The notes under the pieces: generated by a model
The model's input: the letters and a program-made list of their open reading frames with translations, nothing else
Databases searched by the model: none
Told to the model about the DNA's origin: nothing
Translations under genes and position numbers: made by a program
Source of the DNA: an uncultured Eubacterium sp.
Lineage (GTDB): Bacteria > Bacillota > Clostridia > Lachnospirales > Lachnospiraceae
NCBI GenBank assembly: GCA_905236735.1
Contig: CAJOOU010000146.1
Coordinates: 1-6,300, forward strand
Reading direction: 5' to 3'
Length of the DNA: 6,300 nucleotides
Part shown: positions 1-5,357 of the stretch, one piece after another
Numbering within the stretch: position 1 is the stretch's first letter
How the letters are laid out: each line of letters begins with the position of its first letter

Positions 1-2
1 AC

Positions 3-686
3 CCTCTTGAGCCAAGCTGCAGGATTGAAATCATCGGTTCTACCGAGGGTGAGGCAGCCTCGCAGGCAGTAGAACAGCTTGAAGAATATTCCGATGAAAA
101 CATTTCATTTATGGTAAACGGACACATGGTTATCTGTCCGAAGCTTCCGGAAGCAAACGGTGAGCTCGTATCGCCGTTTTATGATATACAGGATGGTGAC
201 AATATAGTCCTCAGAAGTTACTACACCATCCAGCAGCTTATCGAATTTATGGATGTAGAGGTGGATATGGAAAAAGAAATCCTTGTCAACAACAAGGATG
301 CCGACCTTGATACCGAAATATCCGAGAACTTTACCGTGGAGTGGACCACGCTCAATTTCCTGAGTCCTGAAGAGGAACTTGCGGCAAGCGGAATATTTGC
401 TTCGGATGATGATTCGCTTAGTGATATCAGACCGAATTATTCCCATCTTCGCGGAGAGGACGAGGTACCGCCGAACATTGGCATTAATATAGAATGCAAT
501 GGTGAGATGGTGCTTCTTACGGGAAAAGACAACTTTATCTTTGTTGATGTGTTTGATGCGATTAATTTTGACCTGTCGGCAGGCAAGGGCAAAAATATAG
601 TTACCCGGCTGAACGGCCATCATGCTCAGTATACGGAGCCGCTTCATTCCGGAGATAAGGTGGAAATACGCTGGGAAGAATTATAA
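3..686 (+). CDS. C-terminal part of a probable FtsA-domain (actin/Hsp70-fold) protein, 5' end outside window
   Basis: The frame is open from the left edge (first full codon at 3) to TAA at 684-686, so at least 227 residues of a longer protein are present and the true start is upstream. The visible part has no actin-fold motifs. I recognise it as the tail of the long (roughly 700-residue) Lachnospiraceae proteins annotated as cell division FtsA domain proteins, from phrases such as FVDVFDAINFDL and LNGHHAQYTEPLHSGDKVEI and from the walJ and ACT neighbours. The tail has three beta-grasp-like (ThiS/MoaD-like) stretches: about residues 35-72, 73-113 and 159-227. An acidic, probably disordered linker of about 40 residues separates the last two. 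The internal ATG at 111 is a methionine inside the open frame and not a start. No signal peptide or membrane segment is visible in this part. Its role, presumably cytosolic and linked to division or envelope assembly, is inference from the family name. Alternative: an unrelated secreted or adhesion tail, less likely. Confidence 0.6.
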   Translation, partial: PLEPSCRIEIIGSTEGEAASQAVEQLEEYSDENISFMVNGHMVICPKLPEANGELVSPFYDIQDGDNIVLRSYYTIQQLIEFMDVEVDMEKEILVNNKDADLDTEISENFTVEWTTLNFLSPEEELAASGIFASDDDSLSDIRPNYSHLRGEDEVPPNIGINIECNGEMVLLTGKDNFIFVDVFDAINFDLSAGKGKNIVTRLNGHHAQYTEPLHSGDKVEIRWEEL

Positions 687-687
687 T

Positions 688-1485
688 ATGAGATTACTTA
701 GTATAGCCAGTGGAAGCAGTGGCAATTGCATATACATAGGTTCAGACAACACACATATACTTATAGATGCGGGAATCAGCGGGAAAAGGATAGAAGAAGG
801 TCTCGGAAAGGCCGATTTATCACCGAAGGATATATCCGCAATATGTGTGACTCATGAGCATATAGACCATATTAAGGGACTCGGGGTTATGGCAAGAAAA
901 TACTCCATTCCAATGTATATGACAAGTGGAACCTATGAAATGGTAATGAATAATAATGCTGTCGGTAAAATTGACAGGGATTTATGTAATATAGTAAGCG
1001 CGGAGAACAGATTCTCCGTAGGCGATATAGATATAGTGCCGATGGACATATCGCATGATGCGGCGGAGCCGGTGGCATATCTGGCCAAAAGCGGAGATCG
1101 CTCTGCCGGGGTTGTGACTGACCTTGGCACATACACAGAGCATCAGATAAAGCTGATGCAGGGGATGGATATGCTACTTCTTGAGGCCAATCATGATGTG
1201 AGAATGCTGGAGATGGGCCCTTATCCTTATCCTCTCAAACAGAGGATACTCGGAGAGAAAGGTCACCTGTCAAATGAGGCAAGCGGCAGGCTTTTATGTG
1301 ATATTCTTCATGACAACTTCGGCAGAGTTCTTTTGGGACATTTAAGCCACGAAAACAATTTGGCAGAGCTTGCTTATGAGACCGTAAGAGCAGAGATTAC
1401 TCTTTCGAGCTGCCCTTATAAAGGGGATGATTTCCCAATCGAGGTGGCCCAAAGAGATACACCCTCTCAGGTCTATGAAATATAG
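688..1485 (+). CDS. walJ: WalJ/YycJ-type metallo-beta-lactamase-fold hydrolase
   Basis: This 265-residue protein has normal length for the YycJ/WalJ family. The N-terminus carries the family strand and loop SIASGSSGNCIYI (residues 5-17) followed by LIDAGIS. The metal-binding HxHxDH motif is complete as THEHIDH (H56, H58, D60, H61). Further metal ligands are expected at H123 (SHDAAEP), D145 (VTDLG) and H218 (LLGHLSHENN). The family segments LLLEANHD (163-170) and GHLSNEASG (192-200) are also present. No signal peptide is seen, so it should be cytosolic. In Bacillus the family is associated with the walRK locus, cell-wall and replication coordination, and nuclease activity linked to mismatch repair. 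Here no walRK is visible. The start at ATG 688 is preferred to an upstream in-frame ATG at 622, because it gives the family N-terminus, has GGGAAGA at 673-679 and sits 1 nt after the previous stop. That spacing suggests translational coupling with the FtsA-like gene. Confidence 0.87.
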   Translation: MRLLSIASGSSGNCIYIGSDNTHILIDAGISGKRIEEGLGKADLSPKDISAICVTHEHIDHIKGLGVMARKYSIPMYMTSGTYEMVMNNNAVGKIDRDLCNIVSAENRFSVGDIDIVPMDISHDAAEPVAYLAKSGDRSAGVVTDLGTYTEHQIKLMQGMDMLLLEANHDVRMLEMGPYPYPLKQRILGEKGHLSNEASGRLLCDILHDNFGRVLLGHLSHENNLAELAYETVRAEITLSSCPYKGDDFPIEVAQRDTPSQVYEI

Positions 1486-1508
1486 GGCAAAAGTGAAAGG
1501 ATAATAAA

Positions 1509-1793
1509 ATGGAAAACACAAAAAACAGAGCAATAATAACCGTACTTGGAAAGGATTCAGTAGGAATCATAGCGAAGGTATGTACCTATCTGGCAAACAA
1601 CCGCATCAACATCCTGGACATCTCCCAGACTATAATCCAGGGATATTTCAATATGATGATGATAACCGACCTTTCCGATTCAGCAAAGCCGTTTGATGAG
1701 TGTTCAGATGAACTTTCACAGATAGGTGATGAACTTGGCGTAAAGATAACATGCCAGAGAAGCGAGATATTCGAATCTATGCACCGTATTTAG
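1509..1793 (+). CDS. ACT-domain protein, UPF0237 family
   Basis: The 94-residue protein is a single ACT domain, the full size for UPF0237 (COG3830). It opens with AIITVLGKDSVGIIAKV (residues 8-24), the ACT first strand and ligand-binding turn with G14 and G19, followed by LANNRINILDISQT and the strand GYFNMMMITDLS. The C-terminus EIFESMHRI is characteristic of the family. ACT domains usually bind amino acids or other small ligands and dimerise. UPF0237 resembles the first half of the glycine-cleavage regulator GcvR, but it has no DNA-binding part. A ribosome site GAAAGG (1495-1500) lies 8 nt before the ATG. The gene follows walJ by 23 nt and precedes the UPF0210 gene by 22 nt. The same ACT/UPF0210 pair occurs together in many Firmicutes, for example Streptococcus pneumoniae SP_0238/SP_0239. 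A likely job is as ligand sensor or partner of the next protein. That is inference: no function has been shown from this sequence. Confidence 0.88.
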   Translation: MENTKNRAIITVLGKDSVGIIAKVCTYLANNRINILDISQTIIQGYFNMMMITDLSDSAKPFDECSDELSQIGDELGVKITCQRSEIFESMHRI

Positions 1794-1799
1794 GCTTTT

Positions 1800-1807
1800 G
1801 GGAAGGA
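1800..1807 (+). promoter_or_regulatory. Ribosome binding site of the UPF0210 gene
   Basis: GGGAAGGA lies 8 nt before the ATG at 1816. It decides the start against the in-frame TTG at 1798, which would overlap this site and have no ribosome site of its own. Confidence 0.75.
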
Positions 1808-1815
1808 ATTTTGAG

Positions 1816-3180
1816 ATGATTAATATTTTTGAAGTAAATGAAACCAACAAGATGATACAGGACGACAATCTCGATGTCCGTACCATCACAATGGGTATCA
1901 GCCTTCTGGACTGTATAGATACAGACCTTGAGACTGTAAACAGGAAGGTTTATGACAAGATAACATCCTGTGCAAAGGATTTGGTTAAGGTAGGAAAGGA
2001 AATCGAAAAAGATTTCAATATCCCGATTGTAAATAAGAGAATTTCGGTTACACCGATAGCTATTGTAGGCGGCAGTGCCTGTAAAAAACCTTCGGACTTT
2101 GTGACTCTCGCAAAGACGATGGATGAGGCTGCCAAATCTGTCGGAGTGAACCTCATCGGTGGATATTCGGCTCTTGTATCAAAGGGTATGACAAAGGCAG
2201 ATGAGATGCTGATCCGCTCTATTCCGGAAGCACTTACGAGTACGGAGAGAGTATGCAGTTCTGTAAATCTTGCATCTACCAAGACAGGTATTAATATGGA
2301 TGGCGTCAGACTGATGGGCGAAATCCTTAAGGAACTTTCCGAAGTATCCGGAGACAGAGATTCGGTAGACTGCATGAAACTCGTTGTATTTTGCAATGCA
2401 CCTGATGACAATCCTTTCATGGCCGGTGCCTTCCATGGAGTAACCGAAGCAGATGTAGTTATAAATGTCGGAGTATCGGGCCCGGGCGTTGTAAAAAGAG
2501 CGCTTGAACAGGTCAGAGGCGAGAACTTTGAAATACTTTGTGAGACAATCAAAAAGACAGCATTTAAGGTAACCCGGGTAGGACAGCTTGTAGCCCGTGA
2601 GGCATCAAAGCGTCTGGGATATCCTTTCGGTATAGTTGATTTATCACTCGCACCTACGCCTGCAGTGGGAGATTCGGTTGCGGATATTCTATGTGAAATC
2701 GGCCTCGAGTATGCCGGAGCACCGGGTACTACAGCAGCGCTTGCCATGCTTAATGACCAGGTGAAAAAGGGCGGTGTTATGGCATCGTCTTATGTCGGCG
2801 GACTTTCGGGAGCCTTTATCCCGGTCAGTGAGGATCAGGGTATGATAAATGCTGCAAAGGTCGGAGCCATTACTCTTGAGAAGCTTGAGGCTATGACCTG
2901 TGTATGCTCGGTAGGTCTTGATATGATAGCAATTCCGGGAGATACCAAGGCTACAACTATTTCGGGTATTATTGCAGATGAGATGGCACTCGGTATGGTT
3001 AATCAGAAGACTACAGCCTGCCGCCTTATACCGGTAGCAGGAAAAGATGTCGGAGAAACAGTAGAGTTTGGCGGACTTTTCGGATATGCGCCCATTATGC
3101 CTGTTAACAAATTCTCGTGTGATGACTTTATTAAGAGAGAGGGAAGGATTCCTGCGCCTATTCACAGCTTTAAGAATTAA
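1816..3180 (+). CDS. PFL-like protein of the UPF0210/DUF711 family
   Basis: The product is a 454-residue cytosolic protein with the full length of UPF0210 (COG2848). Family signatures run throughout: DVRTITMGISLLDC (residues 20-33), NKRISVTPIAIVGGS (73-87), FCNAPDDNPFMAGAFHG (192-208), a glycine-rich GVSGPGVVKRAL (219-230), VDLSLAPTPAVGDS (274-287), GGLFGYAPIMPVN (419-431) and the C-terminal REGRIPAPIHSF. The streptococcal homologue adopts a pyruvate formate-lyase-like barrel, hence the 'PFL family' name, but the reaction is unknown. A Gly-Tyr (G423-Y424) lies near the C-terminus, roughly where glycyl-radical enzymes carry theirs. However, the Arg of the radical consensus is absent, and no activating enzyme is encoded here. 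Possible catalytic cysteines are C147, C193, C362 and C364. The ATG at 1816 was chosen because GGGAAGGA (1800-1807) precedes it by 8 nt and the N-terminus fits the family. A TTG at 1798 would precede that site and is unlikely. This is the last gene of the unit and ends just before a terminator. Confidence 0.92.
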   Translation: MINIFEVNETNKMIQDDNLDVRTITMGISLLDCIDTDLETVNRKVYDKITSCAKDLVKVGKEIEKDFNIPIVNKRISVTPIAIVGGSACKKPSDFVTLAKTMDEAAKSVGVNLIGGYSALVSKGMTKADEMLIRSIPEALTSTERVCSSVNLASTKTGINMDGVRLMGEILKELSEVSGDRDSVDCMKLVVFCNAPDDNPFMAGAFHGVTEADVVINVGVSGPGVVKRALEQVRGENFEILCETIKKTAFKVTRVGQLVAREASKRLGYPFGIVDLSLAPTPAVGDSVADILCEIGLEYAGAPGTTAALAMLNDQVKKGGVMASSYVGGLSGAFIPVSEDQGMINAAKVGAITLEKLEAMTCVCSVGLDMIAIPGDTKATTISGIIADEMALGMVNQKTTACRLIPVAGKDVGETVEFGGLFGYAPIMPVNKFSCDDFIKREGRIPAPIHSFKN

Positions 3181-3207
3181 TAAGTTGATAAATTAATAAA
3201 TAAAAGA

Positions 3208-3257
3208 TGGGGCTGTCGCAGCAGATGTTTTATCATCAGGGCGACGCCCCACTTTTT
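3208..3257 (+). terminator. Rho-independent terminator, probably bidirectional, between convergent genes
   Basis: The arm TGGGGC-(T)-GTCGC (3208-3219) pairs with GCGAC-GCCCCA (3241-3251), leaving one bulged T at 3214. Inside it a second helix GATG/CATC (3224-3227 with 3234-3237) closes a TTTTAT loop. TTTTT follows at 3253-3257, giving a classical terminator for the upstream four-gene unit 28 nt after its stop. Read on the - strand, the same stem is followed by TCTTTTATTTATT (from 3207 leftwards). It therefore very likely also ends the oxidoreductase transcript, whose stop codon is at 3271-3273. Confidence 0.85.
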
Positions 3258-3270
3258 ATAATAGACTGTT

Positions 3271-5223
3271 TTAAAGTCCCAAATTTACGACAGCATCATA
3301 TGCTGCTCTTGTGGCGTTGCCTACTTTGCCGGGACGGAAGGCATCGCCGATTACATAATGTTCGGGTACGAGAACTCTTAAGGCATCTACGGTATCCGAG
3401 TCTGAGCGGTAGCCTGCCGCCATTATAATGGTATCGGCCTTAAAAAGCTCTTCATTACCGTCGGCTGCTTTGGCCCATACTCCTTCATCTGTGATTTTGC
3501 TGCAGGCATAGCCGGTTTTGCAGGTGAGGTTGTCTAAAACATCTATCTGGTGTATGAGGTTTAGCCTATGCATTCTGCCGCAGTCGGGAGCTATCTCATC
3601 CCTCATTTCCACAATTACGGTGCTATGTCCCATTCTTGCCGTGTGAACTCCGCTCTCGGCTCCGATAAGACCTCCTCCTATTATAACGACATTTTCACCT
3701 AAAGGAGTATCGTCTGTAAGGTCTGCCCCGTATATTATTCTGCCGTCTGCAAGCGCCTTGTCCGCGCCGGGTATCGGCAGGGTGATAGGATATGCACCGG
3801 TAGCTATAATAAGTGCATCAGGATTAATTTCCCTGATAAGTTTCCCGTCGGCCGGTGTATTTAATCTTACATCAATGCCGCTTCTAAGTACTTTTTCAGC
3901 CTGGGACTGCCTGTATAGCAACATATTCGACTTAAAGTCTGCTCCGTCAGCATAGGATAGTGCTCCTCCCAGCGTACCGCTTTTTTCAATCAGAATAACT
4001 TCGTGTCCGCGGCTGTGAGCATCGAGAGCAGCCTGCATTCCGCCGGGACCTGCACCTACTATAAGGACTTTGCGCCTGTGGTTAACCGGAATAGGATGGA
4101 AGTATTCCTGCTCGCGTCCTATCATAGGATTAACCGTGCATCTTATACAGCGGTTTTTCATCATTGTGCTCTGACATTCACCGCAGCGTATACATGGGGT
4201 TATGTCAAATGCGCGGTTCTGCATTATTTTTCTCGGTAAAAACGGGTCGGCTATAAGAGCGCGCCCCATGGCTATACAGTCTGCTCCGCCTTCTTTTAAG
4301 AAAGCCTCCATTTTGTCCGGTTCTGAAAATGCGCCCACTGTGCATACCGGGGTTTTAACATGCTTTTTTATTTCACTGGCGTACTTTGAGTTTTCCCCGT
4401 GGCTTTGGAAAATGCCGGGATGCATAAGTACTGCGGAGTATTCGTCCTGCTGGGTTCCGGCGGATACATGGATAAGGTCTACCTTTCCATCAAGCATTTT
4501 TGCAACTTCTATACCTGTTTCAATATCATAGCCGCCGCTTACGCGCTCAGAGCCGCTTATTCTGATATCTATAGGAAAGTTTTTGCCCACAGCAGCTCTT
4601 ACCCTGTCTACTACCATGAGCGGAAAACGCATGCGGTTTTGGGTAGAGCCGCCAAATTCATCCGTTCTTTTGTTGGTAATGGGGGAGATAAACTGGTGAA
4701 GCAGCCAGCCGTGACCTGCATGAATCATAACCATATCAAAACCGCAGTCCTTTAGAAGGGCAGCGCCCCGTCCGAAAGCGTCAGCAATATCGTTCATCTG
4801 CTCTATTGTCATCTCATCTACAGTATCGCCCCACTCGTCCACATAGCCTGACGGACCTATGGCGTTTTTGCCGTCTAAAAATACCGGGTCGCACAATGCT
4901 CCGCCGTGGTCTATTTCACAGCTTGCGAGAGCGCCTCCACTGTGGATGGCATCTGCCATTTTGACAAGATATGGCACTACGCCCGGATCATCAAGACCTA
5001 CCTGTTGTGGATGGCTTCTGCCGGTGGTGTTGTCTACTATAACATCTCCTACGGTAACAAGGCTGCACCCGCCTGCCGCCTTGGCTTTGTAGTAGGCGAA
5101 GTTATCCTCACTGTACCTTTCTCCTGCCCCGAGCTCGGCAAGAGAGGTCGGTGCGGAAAGCATTCTGTTTTTAAGGGTTACAGGCCCAACTTTTAGTGGC
5201 CTAAGCAGATTTTCATATGACAT
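3271..5223 (-). CDS. Iron-sulfur flavoenzyme of the old yellow enzyme / 2-enoate reductase class (NADH:flavin oxidoreductase)
   Basis: The 650-residue protein has the standard length and domain order of 2,4-dienoyl-CoA reductase, 2-enoate reductase, BaiCD/BaiH and trimethylamine dehydrogenase. Residues 1-340 form an FMN-binding TIM barrel, starting LLRPLKVGPVTLKNR, with HAGHGWLLHQFISP (168-181), NKRTDEFGGS (184-193) and the phosphate-binding DCIAMGRALIADP (315-327). A 4Fe-4S motif CX2CX2CX11C follows (C344, C347, C350, C362, with an extra C359). An FAD Rossmann motif VGAGPGG occurs at 389-395 with E413. An NAD(H) motif IGGGLIG occurs at 515-521 with acidic E539, which favours NADH over NADPH. 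The C-terminal FAD segment is VIGDAFRPGKVGNA (624-637). It probably reduces an activated C=C bond of an unsaturated acid, CoA ester, steroid or plant phenolic; the substrate cannot be read from sequence. No signal peptide is seen, so it should be cytosolic and oxygen-sensitive. The ATG at 5223 is chosen over an upstream ATG at 5268 because GGAGGG precedes it by 6 nt. A divergent LysR gene probably regulates it. Confidence 0.92.
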   Translation of the reverse strand: MSYENLLRPLKVGPVTLKNRMLSAPTSLAELGAGERYSEDNFAYYKAKAAGGCSLVTVGDVIVDNTTGRSHPQQVGLDDPGVVPYLVKMADAIHSGGALASCEIDHGGALCDPVFLDGKNAIGPSGYVDEWGDTVDEMTIEQMNDIADAFGRGAALLKDCGFDMVMIHAGHGWLLHQFISPITNKRTDEFGGSTQNRMRFPLMVVDRVRAAVGKNFPIDIRISGSERVSGGYDIETGIEVAKMLDGKVDLIHVSAGTQQDEYSAVLMHPGIFQSHGENSKYASEIKKHVKTPVCTVGAFSEPDKMEAFLKEGGADCIAMGRALIADPFLPRKIMQNRAFDITPCIRCGECQSTMMKNRCIRCTVNPMIGREQEYFHPIPVNHRRKVLIVGAGPGGMQAALDAHSRGHEVILIEKSGTLGGALSYADGADFKSNMLLYRQSQAEKVLRSGIDVRLNTPADGKLIREINPDALIIATGAYPITLPIPGADKALADGRIIYGADLTDDTPLGENVVIIGGGLIGAESGVHTARMGHSTVIVEMRDEIAPDCGRMHRLNLIHQIDVLDNLTCKTGYACSKITDEGVWAKAADGNEELFKADTIIMAAGYRSDSDTVDALRVLVPEHYVIGDAFRPGKVGNATRAAYDAVVNLGL

Positions 5224-5229
5224 AATTTT

Positions 5230-5235
5230 CCCTCC
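5230..5235 (-). promoter_or_regulatory. Ribosome binding site of the ene-reductase gene
   Basis: GGAGGG on the - strand lies 6 nt before the ATG at 5223. It is the strongest Shine-Dalgarno match in the window and fixes the start. The 15-codon upstream extension to 5268 would place this site inside the coding sequence. Confidence 0.85.
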
Positions 5236-5262
5236 AAAGGATTCCTCTGTTTGTTTTAATGG

Positions 5263-5278
5263 TATCATTTTATCATTT
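5263..5278. repeat. Tandem 8-bp direct repeat TATCATTT x2
   Basis: TATCATTT occurs twice back to back (5263-5270 and 5271-5278) in the divergent intergenic region, about 40-55 nt upstream of the ene-reductase start. On the - strand each unit reads AAATGATA, and the pair covers the likely -10 region of that gene. It may be only AT-rich promoter sequence or part of the regulator's contact area. Confidence 0.7.
5267..5275 (-). promoter_or_regulatory. Possible extended -10 of the ene-reductase promoter
   Basis: TGATAAAAT on the - strand fits an extended -10 (TGn plus TAAAAT, 5 of 6 to consensus). No good -35 stands 16-18 bp upstream, only a T-run. That is common for promoters that need an activator such as a LysR protein. 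An alternative is TTGGCT (5288-5283) with TACCAT (5264-5259) at 18 bp. The sequence does not settle which is used. Confidence 0.35.
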
Positions 5279-5282
5279 ACAA
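5275..5282. promoter_or_regulatory. Additional regulator half-site ATTTACAA
   Basis: ATTTACAA here is identical to 5305-5312 in the left arm of the inverted repeat, with the same orientation and an offset of exactly 30 bp, about three helical turns. It lies between the palindrome and the ene-reductase gene. This fits a secondary (activation) site for a LysR tetramer, an inference from how that family binds DNA. Confidence 0.4.
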
Positions 5283-5302
5283 AGCCAACAAAAAAATAAG
5301 GG

Positions 5303-5330
5303 TAATTTACAACTGGATTGTTGTGAATTA
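5303..5330. promoter_or_regulatory. Inverted repeat, probable LysR operator
   Basis: TAATTTACAAC (5303-5313) and GTTGTGAATTA (5320-5330) are inverted repeats with 10 of 11 positions paired and a 6-bp spacer. The repeat runs from the -35 into the -10 of the regulator's own promoter, so a bound protein would block that promoter. LysR-type proteins usually bind a dyad in the divergent gap and repress their own gene. The family's T-N11-A pattern is not centred on this dyad, so the exact contacts are uncertain. Confidence 0.6.
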
Positions 5331-5334
5331 TACT
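5306..5334 (+). promoter_or_regulatory. Sigma-A type promoter of the LysR gene
   Basis: TTTACA (5306-5311) and TATACT (5329-5334) are spaced by 17 bp, each 5 of 6 to the housekeeping consensus. Transcription would start near 5341, leaving a leader of only about 17 nt that contains the AAAGGG ribosome site. The probable operator covers it almost completely. Confidence 0.7.
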
Positions 5335-5342
5335 ATTAAAAG

Positions 5343-5348
5343 AAAGGG
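5343..5348 (+). promoter_or_regulatory. Ribosome binding site of the LysR gene
   Basis: AAAGGG directly abuts the ATG at 5349, with no spacer, but lies 9 nt before the ATG at 5358. This makes 5358 the more plausible start. Confidence 0.7.
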
Positions 5349-5357
5349 ATGATTAAA

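Noticed and set aside
105..647. 180-codon open frame on the - strand opposite the FtsA-like tail
   Set aside because: It is a shadow of the real + strand frame, with no recognisable domain and no neighbouring gene in that direction.
622..687. 22-residue N-terminal extension of walJ from an ATG at 622
   Set aside because: It lies wholly inside the upstream gene, is unlike the family N-terminus, and the ATG at 688 has its own ribosome site.
1950..2747. 265-codon open frame on the - strand inside the UPF0210 gene
   Set aside because: It is antisense to a strongly conserved protein. Its composition (Ser/Thr/Pro-rich) reflects the opposite frame, and it matches no family I recognise.
3207..3428. 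Short + strand frame starting in the terminator
   Set aside because: It starts inside the terminator stem and runs antisense into the end of the ene-reductase. It has no ribosome site.
4399..4755. Several + strand frames opposite the ene-reductase (e.g. 4202-4531, 4399-4755, 4906-5196)
   Set aside because: All are antisense shadows of a complete, well-conserved flavoenzyme and show no family motifs.
5224..5268. 15-codon N-terminal extension of the ene-reductase from an ATG at 5268
   Set aside because: It would bury the strong GGAGGG site in the coding sequence and overlap the promoter region. Family members begin near the 5223 methionine.
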